64,000 nt of DNA from an uncultured Phycisphaerales bacterium (GCA_903929885.1 CAIYWI010000023.1:1-64000), one strand, 5' to 3'. Shown: positions 7,763 to 17,879, counted from the first letter of the stretch. The notes: generated from the letters alone by a model not told the origin. Numbers and translations: made by a program.

Positions 7763-10156
7763 GTGTCGTTCCTGAATCCCACCCTCGCCTGGGCAGGGCT
7801 GCTGTGCGTGATGATCCCCATCATCATCCACCTGCTCATGCGCCGCCGCCGTCGGCCGGTGCCGTGGGCCGCCATGCGATTCATCATCGAGGCCTACCGC
7901 CGCCAGCGGCGCAGGATGAATCTCGAGCAGTTCCTGCTGCTGGCCGCGAGGTGCCTGCTGGTGGCCCTCGTCGCGGTCGCCGTCGGCAAGCCCGTGCTCG
8001 GCGAGGTCGGCACGATCGGCGCCCGCGGGCCTCGCACGCTGCACCTGCTGGTCGACACCAGTCTGGCGGCGGGCGTGACGCCCGTGGAAAGCCAGAAGCC
8101 CGAGTCGGCCTTGATCAAGGAGTCGGCCCTCGCCGCGATCGACGAACTCGATGCCGCCCGCGGCGATCGGGTGTCGATCATCGCCGTCGGCGCTCCGGCG
8201 CAGGCGATCGTCCTGCCGCCGACTTCCGAAATGGCCGCCGCTCGCCAGATCATCAAGGACTTGCCCCAGACCCACGCCAGGGCGGACTGGTCCGAGGCGA
8301 TGCGAGTGCTCCGCGACGCCCTCGCGCGGCCCGAGGCCGCCGGGTCGGAGCAGGTCGTCGGCTTGATCAGTTCGTGGCGGTCCGGGTGCTTCGACGCCGA
8401 CTCCACCTTGCCGTCGTTGGGCACCGAGGCCGCACCCGCGCCGCTCGTGCTGGCGACCCCTCCGGCATCGACCGTCGTCGACAATGTCGGCATCGTCGCC
8501 GTGGAGCCCGCGCGGGCCGTCATGATGGCGGCCGCCGCCGGCGGGGGTGGTGCAGAGCCCGGCGGCATGCCCGTCCGCGTCCTGCTCCGCCGCACCGGTC
8601 CGGGCGCCGCGTCGACCGCCACCACCATGCTCTCGGTTCGTGCCGTGCCCGCCTCGGGTCGAGGCGTCCCCGGCGAAGAGGCCAGGCAGGTGGTTCAGTG
8701 GAACGCGGGTCAGGACGAAGTGCAGACGTTCGTCACGATCTCGCCGCCCCCGGTCGATCGTTCCACGTCCGAGGAGCGGCCCGGCGTCTTCGTCGTTGCC
8801 TCGATCGATGCCGACTCGCTCCCGCCCGACAACCGAGCGATCGCCGCCGTGCAGATTCGCGAGCGGCTCGACGTGGCCTTGGTCGTGCCGCCGGGCGGCA
8901 ACGCGTCGCTGGCCGCCGGCGGCGACCTGAGTTCGTACCAGCCCCACGACTGGATCGCCCTGGCCCTTTCGCCGCGAGGCGACTTTTCGCTGCGTCGTCG
9001 CCAGTCCGGCGAACTTCGCGTGCAGATCGTTGATCCGCAGCAGGGCATCGCCCCGAGCGTGAAGGCCGGCGGCGCAGGACGCGGTGCGGGGGTGCTGGGC
9101 GGCATCGACGCCGTGATCCTGCCCAGGCCGGACCTGCTCGAACCGGCCGCATGGCGAGCCGTTCGCGAAGCGCTTGACGCGGGGGCGTTGGTCGTGCTCA
9201 CGCCGCCCATCGGCGAGGCGACCCAGCGATGGACCGAGGAGGTGCGATCCTCGCTCGGCATCGATTGGTCGATCGCCCGCGACGTGACGTTGCTGGAGAC
9301 GCCGTCGACTTGTGCGCCCGGCAGCGCGTCGGCGGGCCTGCTCGGGCAGATCGCCTCGGAACTCCCCGAACTGGCGAGGTCGGTCACCGTCACCCGCCTG
9401 CTCGAGGTGCGACCGGGCTCCGAAGGAATGGACACGCTCTTGGTCGACGCGTCGGGGCGTCCGCTGGTGGTCGCCACGGTCGCGGGCGCGGCCGGCGAGG
9501 CGACGCCGCGTCGAGGCACCCTCGTGCTCTTCGCCTCGGCCGTGGATCTCGCATGGACGGATCTCCCCGCCCGCCCGCTCATGGTGCCGCTGCTGCAGGA
9601 ATTGGTTCGGCAAGGCATCAGCCGCGGCGTGGGCATGCCAGCGATGGCGGCAGGCATGCCACTGTCGGCCCTGATGCCTGCCGAGGCCGCCGATCTTGAG
9701 CGGGTGCCGGCGGTGTCGGGCGAGACCGAGGGACCGCGGGTGGTGGGCATTCCCGCACGAGGGGCGACTCCGACGCCGCTCCGCACCGCGGGCGGTTGGC
9801 TCGTCCGATCGGCCGCCGGCGTCACGCTGGGGACGTTGGCGGTCAACGCGGACGCCGATGCTTCGTCGGTGGCGGTCGCCACGCGGGAACAACTGGCCAA
9901 GTGGCTGGAGCCAAGCTCGTCCCGAGTTGAATGGGCCACGTGGGGTCAGGCGAGCGGGTCGGAAGGGGCGGTGGCGGGCGGCCGCGTCGCCGGATCGGCG
10001 GCCTCGGATCGCTCGCCGCCCGTGAGTCTGCCCTTGCTGCTGGCCGCCGGCGTGATCGGTCTCTTGGAACTGGCCTTTGCGAGGTGGTTCAGCCACGCCA
10101 ACCGCGATGCCTTTGGCACGCGAGGTGGTCCGTCGAAGGGAGCGACACCCGCGTGA
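7763..10156 (+). CDS. BatA-type membrane protein with VWA-like domain
   Basis: This 797-residue protein starts at GTG 7763. The N-terminus (SFLNPTLAWAGLLCVMIPIIIHLLMRRR) is the BatA/aerotolerance regulator N-terminal membrane domain, and a second membrane helix lies at about 55-75. A VWA-like domain follows, but its MIDAS motif reads DTSLA instead of DxSxS, so metal binding may be lost. Late in the protein is a glutamine-amidotransferase-like segment, and a final membrane helix (LPLLLAAGVIGLLELAF) lies at about 755-775. The stop overlaps the next GTG start by 4 bp (GTGA). Together with its neighbours it forms a three-gene Bat-like unit. Confidence 0.8.
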   Translation: MSFLNPTLAWAGLLCVMIPIIIHLLMRRRRRPVPWAAMRFIIEAYRRQRRRMNLEQFLLLAARCLLVALVAVAVGKPVLGEVGTIGARGPRTLHLLVDTSLAAGVTPVESQKPESALIKESALAAIDELDAARGDRVSIIAVGAPAQAIVLPPTSEMAAARQIIKDLPQTHARADWSEAMRVLRDALARPEAAGSEQVVGLISSWRSGCFDADSTLPSLGTEAAPAPLVLATPPASTVVDNVGIVAVEPARAVMMAAAAGGGGAEPGGMPVRVLLRRTGPGAASTATTMLSVRAVPASGRGVPGEEARQVVQWNAGQDEVQTFVTISPPPVDRSTSEERPGVFVVASIDADSLPPDNRAIAAVQIRERLDVALVVPPGGNASLAAGGDLSSYQPHDWIALALSPRGDFSLRRRQSGELRVQIVDPQQGIAPSVKAGGAGRGAGVLGGIDAVILPRPDLLEPAAWRAVREALDAGALVVLTPPIGEATQRWTEEVRSSLGIDWSIARDVTLLETPSTCAPGSASAGLLGQIASELPELARSVTVTRLLEVRPGSEGMDTLLVDASGRPLVVATVAGAAGEATPRRGTLVLFASAVDLAWTDLPARPLMVPLLQELVRQGISRGVGMPAMAAGMPLSALMPAEAADLERVPAVSGETEGPRVVGIPARGATPTPLRTAGGWLVRSAAGVTLGTLAVNADADASSVAVATREQLAKWLEPSSSRVEWATWGQASGSEGAVAGGRVAGSAASDRSPPVSLPLLLAAGVIGLLELAFARWFSHANRDAFGTRGGPSKGATPA

Positions 10157-12546
10157 ACGCGCCGCTGCTCGACTGGCTGTTCGATCTCAACACCCTGAGC
10201 ACGCAGGGGGCGGATGTCGAGTGGCGATTCGCCCGCCCGCTGCCGGCCTGGGTTTGGGTCGGGGTCGTGGTCGCGTGCTTCGTCGTGGCCGCGTGGAGCT
10301 ACAGCCGCCTGCTCGGATCGCGCCAGGCCCGGACCGCCTTGGCGATCCTTCGAGGGTGTTCGCTCGTGGTGCTTGCGTTGGTGATCGCGGGTCCCGAGTT
10401 GGTGAGGCAGAACGAACGCGTGACCCGCGACTGGGTCGTGGTGATGTCCGACCGCTCGGCATCGATGGGCGTGGCCGACGCGCCCGTGGCCTCGGGCGGC
10501 TCGGGCACTCGAGAGTCGCAGTTGCGGGAGGCCCTGGCGGGCGCGGCGGCCCAACTTGATCGCCTTGGCGCCGAACGCAATCTGCTCCACATCGGCTTCG
10601 ACGCGGCGGCGTTCGAGCTTCCGGCCGCCGCCGGCGCCAAGTCCGGGGAGCTGCCCGTGGAGTTGGGCGAGCCCTTGGGACGTCGCACGCTGCTGGCCCA
10701 GTCGCTCGAGCAGACCTTGCGTCGCGTGGCGGCACGCCCCGTCGCGGGCGTGGTGCTCCTGACCGACGGCCGCAGTCCTGATCAGCCCGGACGCACCTTG
10801 TTGCGAGAGTTCCAGGGCCGTCGCATCCCGGTTTTCCCGGTGCCGCTGGGCAACGCCCAGTCGCTGCCCGATCTGGCCATCACGCGGGCCGAAGCCCCCG
10901 CCGCCGCGTTCATGGGCGACAAGTTGCCCGTGACGGTCGAGATCGAGTCGCTCGGCGGGGAACCCGGCGCTCGCGTGGGCGCCCGCATGCAGCTGGTCGA
11001 CGACGCGACGGGGCTGGCCATCGAGGAGCGTCGGATCGATGCCGTGGGCGGCGGGCGCCACACGATGCTGGTCACTCCCCGCGCCGCCGGCGACCAGTCG
11101 TACACGGTGCGGCTGATTCCCGACGGCCGCGATCTGTCGGACCAGAACAACGTGGCGAAGGTGGCCGTGGCGGTGGCCGATCGGCCCATTCGAGTGGCCT
11201 ACTTCGACGGCTACCCGCGGTGGGAGTATCGATACCTCAAGAACATCCTCGTGCGTGAGGAGTCGATCCGCACTTCGGCGATGCTGCTTTCGTCGGAGCG
11301 TCGGTCGATCCAGGACGGCAACGAGATCCTCGACGTCCTGCCCCGCACGGCGAAGGACTGGCAGCAGTTCGACGTGGTGGTGATGGGAGACGTCCGGCCC
11401 GAGGTGTTCAGTGTCGAGCAGATCGCACAGGTGCGGGATCTGATCGCCGAGCGAGGCGCGGGCCTGCTCTGGATCGGCGGTTCCGGGTCGACGCCCGGTG
11501 CATGGCGGGGAACGCCCTTGGCCGATCTCGTGCCCTTCGCCATTCCCGCCCAAGGCACGCCCGGGGTCGAACGCTCGGGCGTCGAGGCATGGCTGAACCC
11601 CGTGCTCGTCAAGCCCGGCGCCGCGGCGGATCGGTACGGCGTTCTTCGATTGTCGGATGATCCGGCCAATCCGTGGCCCGGCGAACTGCTCAGCGGCGAC
11701 CTTGGCTGGCCCATGATGCGATGGGCGCAGCGGATCACCCCTTCCATGCTCAAGCCCACGGCCGAGGTGCTCGCGACGGCGACTCCCGCGAGCGATGCCT
11801 CCGCCGCCGACGCCTTCCCGTTGGTGATGTCGATGCGGTACGGCGCAGGCCGGGTGATCTACGTCGCCACCGACGAGACCTGGCGGTACCGCTATTGCCG
11901 AGGCGAGGTGCTCACCGAGCGGTTCTGGATCCCGATGGTGCGGCTGCTGGCCCGCGAGAGTCTGGGGCGCGCCGGGTTGCCCGCGGTCATCGCGGCCGCG
12001 CCCGAGCAGGTGCAGGTGGGAAGGCCCGTGCGACTGGCCGTGCGGTTGCTGGACCAGAGTCTGATCGAGCGGAGGCCCGACGCCTTGCGAGTTCGCCTGC
12101 TGCGGCAGGGCGAGGGAGGCGTCGCCTCGGGGCGTGCCGTCGAGGTGACGCTCTCGCCGGAGAGCGCCGAGCAGTCCGAGGCCGCGGTGTCGTACGCCGC
12201 GTCGTGGGTCGCCTCTGAACCGGGGCGGTATGTGATCGAGCCGGCCGACGCGTTGCTGGCCGGACTCGACATCGCGACTCGACTCGAGGTGATCGCGCCC
12301 GATGACGAACTCCGGTTCCCCCAGGCCGATCACGCCTCCCTCGAGGCGATCGCGTCCGAGACGGGCGGCCGCGTCCTGGACGCCGCCGCGTTGCGGGACC
12401 TGTCCTCGCTCCTGCCCAACCGCGAGATTCGGGTGCTGGGCACGCCCGACATCGAGACCCTGTGGGACAAGCCGATCGTGTTCATCCTGTTGCTCGCGCT
12501 GCTCGCGATCGAGTGGATCGGTCGCCGCCTCATCAAGCTCGCCTGA
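10153..12546 (+). CDS. Membrane-anchored VWA-domain protein
   Basis: This is a 797-residue protein. The track ORF begins at 9931, but the first 74 codons lie inside the previous gene in another frame. GTG 10153 gives a 4-bp GTGA overlap with the upstream stop and is preferred. Membrane helices are near residues 33-55 and 65-85, and a C-terminal helix (PIVFILLLALLAIEWIG) ends the protein. The VWA MIDAS motif is intact (SDRSASMG). The central section (YFDGYPRWEYRYLKNIL and RGAGLLWIGGSGS) matches the class I glutamine-amidotransferase-like domain common in planctomycete VWA membrane proteins. It probably acts in the envelope with the two preceding gene products. Confidence 0.8.
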   Translation: MNAPLLDWLFDLNTLSTQGADVEWRFARPLPAWVWVGVVVACFVVAAWSYSRLLGSRQARTALAILRGCSLVVLALVIAGPELVRQNERVTRDWVVVMSDRSASMGVADAPVASGGSGTRESQLREALAGAAAQLDRLGAERNLLHIGFDAAAFELPAAAGAKSGELPVELGEPLGRRTLLAQSLEQTLRRVAARPVAGVVLLTDGRSPDQPGRTLLREFQGRRIPVFPVPLGNAQSLPDLAITRAEAPAAAFMGDKLPVTVEIESLGGEPGARVGARMQLVDDATGLAIEERRIDAVGGGRHTMLVTPRAAGDQSYTVRLIPDGRDLSDQNNVAKVAVAVADRPIRVAYFDGYPRWEYRYLKNILVREESIRTSAMLLSSERRSIQDGNEILDVLPRTAKDWQQFDVVVMGDVRPEVFSVEQIAQVRDLIAERGAGLLWIGGSGSTPGAWRGTPLADLVPFAIPAQGTPGVERSGVEAWLNPVLVKPGAAADRYGVLRLSDDPANPWPGELLSGDLGWPMMRWAQRITPSMLKPTAEVLATATPASDASAADAFPLVMSMRYGAGRVIYVATDETWRYRYCRGEVLTERFWIPMVRLLARESLGRAGLPAVIAAAPEQVQVGRPVRLAVRLLDQSLIERRPDALRVRLLRQGEGGVASGRAVEVTLSPESAEQSEAAVSYAASWVASEPGRYVIEPADALLAGLDIATRLEVIAPDDELRFPQADHASLEAIASETGGRVLDAAALRDLSSLLPNREIRVLGTPDIETLWDKPIVFILLLALLAIEWIGRRLIKLA

Positions 12547-12556
12547 ACGACCGCCC

Positions 12557-13387
12557 ATGCAGACGCTCTCCGAGATCAAGGCCATCCTCGCGGGCGCGGG
12601 CCTCTCGCCCCGCAAGGCGTTGGGCCAGAACTTCCTGGTCGACCACAACCTCATCCGCAAGCTCGTCGACGCCTCGGGCGTGACGCCGGGCGAGACGGTG
12701 CTCGAGATCGGGCCGGGCACGGGCACGATGACCGAGGAACTGCTCGACCGGGGGTGTCGCGTGGTGGCGTCTGAACTCGACGGCGGGCTGGCCGCGATGC
12801 TGCGAGCGAGGTTCGCCTCCCGCGGCGAGGCCTTCCGGCTCGTCGAGGGCGACTGCCTCGCCGGCAAGCACTCGCTCAATCCCGACGTGCTCGAGGCGGT
12901 GGGGCGAGGGCCGTTCGTGCTCGTGTCGAACCTTCCGTACGGGGCGGCGACGCCCGTGATGAACCTGTTGCTTGCCGAGGTTCCGGCCTGCCGCGGCTTG
13001 TTCGTGACGATCCAACTCGAGGTGGCCCAGCGCCTGATGGCGCGACCCTCCACGCGAGACTACGGATCGATCAGCATCTTGGCGCAGGCGACGGCGACCT
13101 TGGAACTGGTCGCCAAGGCGCCCCCCGAGTGTTTCTGGCCCCGCCCCGACGTGCACAGCGCCATGCTCGCGGCGAGGCGACTTTCGATCCCTCGGTGCGA
13201 GTCGCCGGGGGCGATGGCCAAGTGGTGCCAGTCGCTCTTCGAGAAACGACGCAAGCAACTCGGCGCGGTGTTGGGACGGGACCTGGCGTGGCCCGACGGC
13301 ATCCGGCCCGAGCAGCGGGCCGAGGAACTCGACCTCGATCAGCTCATCGCCCTGTGGCGGGTGGTCAAGGCGAGTGTCGCTTCCTGA
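12557..13387 (+). CDS. rsmA: 16S rRNA dimethyladenosine transferase RsmA (KsgA)
   Basis: This 276-residue enzyme would use S-adenosylmethionine to dimethylate two adjacent adenosines in the 3'-terminal helix of 16S rRNA late in 30S assembly. ATG 12557 gives the family N-terminus with LGQNFLVDHNLIRKLVD. The SAM-binding motif LEIGPGTGTMTEELL lies at about 48-62. The catalytic motif NLPYG is at about 125. The C-terminal helical domain ends with a FEKRRKQLGAVL segment, also typical. It lies 10 bases after the VWA gene, so it may share transcription, but it belongs to a housekeeping group. Confidence 0.95.
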   Translation: MQTLSEIKAILAGAGLSPRKALGQNFLVDHNLIRKLVDASGVTPGETVLEIGPGTGTMTEELLDRGCRVVASELDGGLAAMLRARFASRGEAFRLVEGDCLAGKHSLNPDVLEAVGRGPFVLVSNLPYGAATPVMNLLLAEVPACRGLFVTIQLEVAQRLMARPSTRDYGSISILAQATATLELVAKAPPECFWPRPDVHSAMLAARRLSIPRCESPGAMAKWCQSLFEKRRKQLGAVLGRDLAWPDGIRPEQRAEELDLDQLIALWRVVKASVAS

Positions 13388-13414
13388 TCGGTCCGCCCGC
13401 CACTATCATGGCGC

Positions 13415-14428
13415 GTGTCCCAGCCGCCCCACGCATCCGGAGGCGATCACCACGGTCTTGCGGTCGCGTTGGCGCCGGTCATTCGACAGGTCACCGGCGA
13501 CCGGCTCGGCCCCATTTCGTGGTTCAGGTGCCGCTGGCAGCGAGGCGGTGCGGCCACCGGCCTCTCGACGTGGCGTCGCGACGATGGGCGGGTGATCGAG
13601 GTGTTCGTCAAGCTGCCGGTGGGCTTCGTCGAGTATCGGTGGACCACCCGACTCGGGTGCGTGGACGAGTCGTCGTGGGAGTCCGCCTCGGCCCTGCGCA
13701 TGCCCGTGCCGCGCGTGGTCGCCCACGGCACGGAACTCGGGGGCTACGACTTGGCGTGGCTCGTCACCGAGCGTCTGCCGGGCCAGCCGCTGGCATCGCG
13801 TCTCGACCATGACGGCCTGGTCGACCTGATCGACGCGGCGGCCGAGTTTCAGGCCTCGGCGATGCACGTCGCGCCGCCGGGGTCGCCCCCGCCAAGTCCC
13901 GATTGGGATCATCTGCTCGATCGCTCGAAGGCGGTGCTCCGCGACCACGACCTGCCCGAGACGCCCAAGTGGAAGGACGCGCTCCGCCACGTGCACAAGG
14001 TCCTGCCCTTGCTCAAGGCCGCGTGGCACGCCCGCGCCGTCAACGCGTGGTGCCACGGCGACCTGCACGCGGGCAACTGCATGCGGCGCGACGCGGGCGA
14101 GGGGTTGAAGCCGTGCGTGCTCATCGATCTGGCCCTCGTTCATCCAGGGCACTGGCTCGAAGACGCCATCTACCTCGAGCGACAGCACTGGGGGCACGCC
14201 GACCTGCTCCACGGGGTCAAGCCCTTGAGCGAACTCGCCAGGCAGCGACGGGCGCGAGGCCTGCCGGTCGACGATCAATACCCGCGGCTTGCCAACATCC
14301 GTCGCGTGCTGATGGCGTCGTGCGCCCCGGCGATGATCGATCGCGAGGGAGACAAGGCGTATCTGCACGCGGCGCTCGACGTGCTCCAACGGTTCCTGCC
14401 CCAGGTGGTCAGGGAGTTCGATCTCTGA
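13415..14428 (+). CDS. Aminoglycoside phosphotransferase-family kinase
   Basis: This 337-residue protein has the APH/choline-kinase fold. The catalytic loop WCHGDLHAGN (about 210-219) carries the HxDxxxxN Brenner motif. VLIDLALVHPG (about 236-246) occupies the DxD magnesium position but reads IDLAL, lacking the usual second acidic residue (IDFExA). An N-lobe segment VFVKLP supplies the likely ATP-binding lysine. The substrate cannot be read from sequence. The family includes small-molecule and sugar kinases as well as resistance enzymes, and nothing here points to antibiotic resistance. GTG 13415 is used as start. Neighbours are rsmA and mutS. Confidence 0.75.
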   Translation: MSQPPHASGGDHHGLAVALAPVIRQVTGDRLGPISWFRCRWQRGGAATGLSTWRRDDGRVIEVFVKLPVGFVEYRWTTRLGCVDESSWESASALRMPVPRVVAHGTELGGYDLAWLVTERLPGQPLASRLDHDGLVDLIDAAAEFQASAMHVAPPGSPPPSPDWDHLLDRSKAVLRDHDLPETPKWKDALRHVHKVLPLLKAAWHARAVNAWCHGDLHAGNCMRRDAGEGLKPCVLIDLALVHPGHWLEDAIYLERQHWGHADLLHGVKPLSELARQRRARGLPVDDQYPRLANIRRVLMASCAPAMIDREGDKAYLHAALDVLQRFLPQVVREFDL

Positions 14429-14518
14429 TCGCATGATCGGACCAGAGGAGCCCGGCGGGACGGCCGGATGCCCGCGGGACGGCCCGGTCCGTCAGGGTCC
14501 GTACCATTGACCCGCGTC

Positions 14519-17272
14519 ATGCCCGACCCCCGCGAAACCCCCGCGATGCAGCAGTACTACCGCTTCAAGCGGCAGCACCCCGCCTGCGTCCTGATGTTCC
14601 GCATCGGCGACTTCTACGAGATGTTCGACGAGGATGCCGTCAAGGTCTCCAAGGCCATCGGCCTCACCCTGACGCAACGCACCGAGGGCATGCCGATGTG
14701 CGGCGTGCCCCATCACCAACTCGAGACCTACCTGCGTCGGCTCATTCAGGCCGGATTCCGCGTGGCGGTCTGCGAGCAGCTCGCCGACGCCAGCCAGGTG
14801 AAGGGGCTGGTGCCCCGAGGCGTCACGCGCGTCGTCACGCCCGGCACCGCCGTCGACGAGTCGTTGCTGCGGGGCGACGCGGTCAACACGCTGGCCGCGA
14901 TCCTCTTCACCGGCAGCGGCGACGACTCTCCGGCCTCGCTGGCCGTGGTGGAGGTCTCCACCGGCGAGTTCGTGGTCGCCGACGCCGATGCGACGTCGAT
15001 CATCGACGAGCTCGCCCGTCGCGGCGTGCGGGAGCTCCTCTACGCCGATCACGGACAGAACGCCCCACCGGCTCGGGTCAAGCGGCTGCTCGACGGGCTC
15101 GGCATCGCCGGCACGGCGCGGCCCGCGTGGCAGTTCCGACCCTCCGAGTCCATCGAGGCGCTCCGGGAGCACTTCGGCGTGTCGACCTTCGCGGGCTTCG
15201 GCATCGGCGATCAGGAGCCGGTGCTGCAGGCCGCGGGCGCGGTGGTGCGATATCTCAAGGAGACGCAGACGCTCGGCGAGGAGGAGGCCAAGCTCGCGGC
15301 GAGCGTCATGACGGGGCTGGCCACGCTGCGACACCTTCGCGCTCCGCGCCGCGAGGATGCGGGCGACGTGTGCATCGTCGACGCGGTGAGTCTGCGATCG
15401 CTGGAGATCGAGCGCACCATCCGCGGGCAGGGAACCACCGAGGGGTCGCTCCTGGGCGTCTTTCTCGAGGCGGGCGTGGTGCGGACGCCGATGGGCAAGC
15501 GGCTGCTTCGGTCGTGGCTGTGCCGCCCGCTGCGTCGGGCCGACCGCATCATCGAGCGTCAGCGGTGCGTGCAGGCGTTGGTCGACGATCGCGCGTTGGC
15601 CGAGCAGGTGGATCAGCCCCTGGCGGAGGTGCAGGACGTGGCTCGCATCGCGGGGCGCGTCGCGCTCGCGAGGTGCACGCCTCGCGATGCGGTGGGGTTG
15701 GCGCAGTCGATCCGGGCGGCGTCGCGAGTGGCGGCGGCGTTCGAGGGTTCGTCCGCGTTCGAGTCGCGGCGAGAGCCGCTGGCGAGGGCGTGCGAGCGGT
15801 GCGTTGCGCTGGCGGATCGCGTGCTGGCGTGGTGCGTCGAGGATCCGCCGCCGCACCTGCGCGAAGGCGGCGTCTTCCGCGACGGGGTGGATGCGGAACT
15901 CGACGAGGCGCGCGGGCTGCAGCGGGACGCGGGCGACTGGCTGAGTCGCTATCAGGCGAGACTCGTGGCCGAGCACGACCTGCCGGGCCTCAAGGTCGGA
16001 TACAACAGCGTGTCGGGGTATTACATCGAGTTGCCGATGGCGCAGGCCCGCCACGCTCCGGCATCGATGGTGCGCAAGCAGACGCTCAGGAACGCGGAGC
16101 GTTTCACGACCCCCGAGCTTCGCGAGTACGAGGGCAAGGTGATGCACGCCGAGCAGCGCGCGCTCGAGCGGGAACGGGCGATGTTCGCCGAGTTGTGCGC
16201 ATCGGCGTCGGCGTTGCTGGGCGACATCGCGGTGATGGCCGACCAGACGGCCGAGATCGACGTGCTGGCGGGCCTGGCCGCCAAGGCGGTGCGTCGAGGC
16301 TGGAAGCGTCCGGAGATCGTCGAGGAGCCGGTGCTGGTGGTGCACGCGGGCCGTCACCCGGTGCTCGACGAATCGCTGGGGTCGAACTTCGTGCCCAACG
16401 ACGTGGAACTGGGGCGGCGATCGGAGGCGGGACCGGAGGCGAGCCGGGGCGCGAGACTCGCCTTGATCACCGGGCCCAACATGGCGGGCAAGAGCACCTT
16501 CATTCGGCAGACAGCGCTCATCACGCTCCTGGCGCACACGGGCAGCTTCGTGCCCGCCGACCGGGCGACGGTGGGGGTGACCGATCGCATCTTCACCCGC
16601 ATCGGCGCCGACGACGCGCTGCACGCGGGGCAGTCGACCTTCATGGTGGAGATGATCGAGACGGCCAACATCCTCAACCACTTCACGGAGCGGAGTCTGG
16701 TGGTGCTCGACGAAGTGGGGCGAGGCACGAGCACGCTCGACGGGCTGAGTCTGGCCTGGGCCATCGCCGAGCATCTCGCCAGGCCCGCCGCGGGGGGCGA
16801 GGGGCCGCGAACCCTTTTCGCCACGCACTACCACGAGTTGACCGAACTCGAGGGACGGCTCGAGGGGCCGCACGGAGGGTTGGTGCGGAACCTGCACGTG
16901 GCCGTCCGCGAGTGGCCCGCGGGCGACGGTCAGGCCGACATCGTCTTCCTTCACCGAATCCTTCCCGGCCGAACCGACCAGAGCTACGGGCTGCACGTCG
17001 CGAGACTGGCGGGCATGCCCGGCGCGGTGGTGGCCCGGGGCCGCGAGGTGCTCGCCTCGCTGGCGGTGCACCACGGGCCCGCAGCGTCCTCGCCCGCGGC
17101 GATTCCCGAGGCGCGTCCCCGCAAGACCGACCCCGGCGCCCAGTTGTCGCTCTTCACCGAGTTCGTCGATCATCCCGCCCTGTCGGTGCTCCGCGAGACC
17201 AAGCTCGACTCGATGTCGCCGCTGCAGGCCTTCGACGCGCTGCGACGGCTCAAGGAGATGGCCGATGCGTGA
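14519..17272 (+). CDS. mutS: DNA mismatch repair protein MutS
   Basis: This 917-residue MutS recognises mismatches and starts repair with MutL. I use ATG 14519 (MPDPRETPAMQQYYRFK) because the family begins about here; the track's 17 extra residues are not typical. The mismatch-binding motif DFYEMF lies at about 37-42. The clamp/lever region is central. The ATPase has Walker A GPNMAGKST at about 652 and Walker B VVLDEVGRGTSTLDG at about 728, followed by a FATHYHELTEL segment. The C-terminal helix-turn-helix tail is present. Length is slightly above the usual 850-880. The last 8 bp overlap the next gene. Confidence 0.96.
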   Translation: MPDPRETPAMQQYYRFKRQHPACVLMFRIGDFYEMFDEDAVKVSKAIGLTLTQRTEGMPMCGVPHHQLETYLRRLIQAGFRVAVCEQLADASQVKGLVPRGVTRVVTPGTAVDESLLRGDAVNTLAAILFTGSGDDSPASLAVVEVSTGEFVVADADATSIIDELARRGVRELLYADHGQNAPPARVKRLLDGLGIAGTARPAWQFRPSESIEALREHFGVSTFAGFGIGDQEPVLQAAGAVVRYLKETQTLGEEEAKLAASVMTGLATLRHLRAPRREDAGDVCIVDAVSLRSLEIERTIRGQGTTEGSLLGVFLEAGVVRTPMGKRLLRSWLCRPLRRADRIIERQRCVQALVDDRALAEQVDQPLAEVQDVARIAGRVALARCTPRDAVGLAQSIRAASRVAAAFEGSSAFESRREPLARACERCVALADRVLAWCVEDPPPHLREGGVFRDGVDAELDEARGLQRDAGDWLSRYQARLVAEHDLPGLKVGYNSVSGYYIELPMAQARHAPASMVRKQTLRNAERFTTPELREYEGKVMHAEQRALERERAMFAELCASASALLGDIAVMADQTAEIDVLAGLAAKAVRRGWKRPEIVEEPVLVVHAGRHPVLDESLGSNFVPNDVELGRRSEAGPEASRGARLALITGPNMAGKSTFIRQTALITLLAHTGSFVPADRATVGVTDRIFTRIGADDALHAGQSTFMVEMIETANILNHFTERSLVVLDEVGRGTSTLDGLSLAWAIAEHLARPAAGGEGPRTLFATHYHELTELEGRLEGPHGGLVRNLHVAVREWPAGDGQADIVFLHRILPGRTDQSYGLHVARLAGMPGAVVARGREVLASLAVHHGPAASSPAAIPEARPRKTDPGAQLSLFTEFVDHPALSVLRETKLDSMSPLQAFDALRRLKEMADA

Positions 17273-17879
17273 CCGACTCGACGTCGCGCGGCGGCGGGCG
17301 CGCGGGGCGATGACGCTGGCGGCCTGCACGCTCGTCTTCGGCGCGTGCGAGACGCGCGTGGTCAGCCACAACAGCTTTCTCACCGGCCTGCAGGGGGCCG
17401 AGCAGCAACTCCCGAGCAATCGCAAGATGGGCGACTACGCCGACCCGACGCTCGTGCGGGAGGACCTGCTGGTGAAGGAGGATCCGGGGACGGGCGAGCG
17501 CACGCTCACCGCCCGCAGCGGACGCCACCTCATGATCCACATCTACACCTGCGTCGACGCCGACGATGCCGACCTCTTCGTGAGCGAGGTGCTCAGCGAG
17601 CGCACCCGTCGCGAGTTCGCCGAGCGAGGCATCGATCCGCGAGAGGGATTCAGGCGACTTCAGGACCATCAGGAGGACCTTCAGAAGCTCTTCAGCCAGA
17701 TGCCCGCCGGCGAGTACACGCCCGGGCTCTTCCTCAAGCCCATGGGCGGGGGCGTGCAACGCGTCGAGCTCGACGGCCTGGCGGCCAAGGGCCTCTTCTG
17801 GACCGGCTTCGACATGGTGCAGGAGCGCGGAAGTTGGCGATTGCGATGGATGGTGGGGCCCGAGCGCTACGATCAGTGA
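17265..17879 (+). CDS. Putative lipoprotein of unknown function
   Basis: This 204-residue protein overlaps the mutS 3' end by 8 bp. The N-terminus is basic (MRDRLDVARRRARG), followed by MTLAACTLVFGAC, a short hydrophobic stretch ending in a possible lipobox (FGAC; the -3 Phe is not ideal). The mature part has a charged, helical middle (REFAERGIDPREGFRRLQDHQ). I do not recognise a domain. An outer- or inner-membrane lipoprotein is the best guess. Overlap with mutS and close spacing to smpB suggest co-transcription. Confidence 0.6.
   Translation: MRDRLDVARRRARGAMTLAACTLVFGACETRVVSHNSFLTGLQGAEQQLPSNRKMGDYADPTLVREDLLVKEDPGTGERTLTARSGRHLMIHIYTCVDADDADLFVSEVLSERTRREFAERGIDPREGFRRLQDHQEDLQKLFSQMPAGEYTPGLFLKPMGGGVQRVELDGLAAKGLFWTGFDMVQERGSWRLRWMVGPERYDQ

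Noticed and set aside
9931-10152. N-terminal extension of the VWA ORF in the track
   Set aside because: It overlaps the previous gene by over 200 bases in another frame. GTG 10153 with a 4-bp overlap fits better.
12302-12556. N-terminal extension of the rsmA ORF
   Set aside because: It lies inside the VWA gene and does not resemble RsmA. The family start is at ATG 12557.
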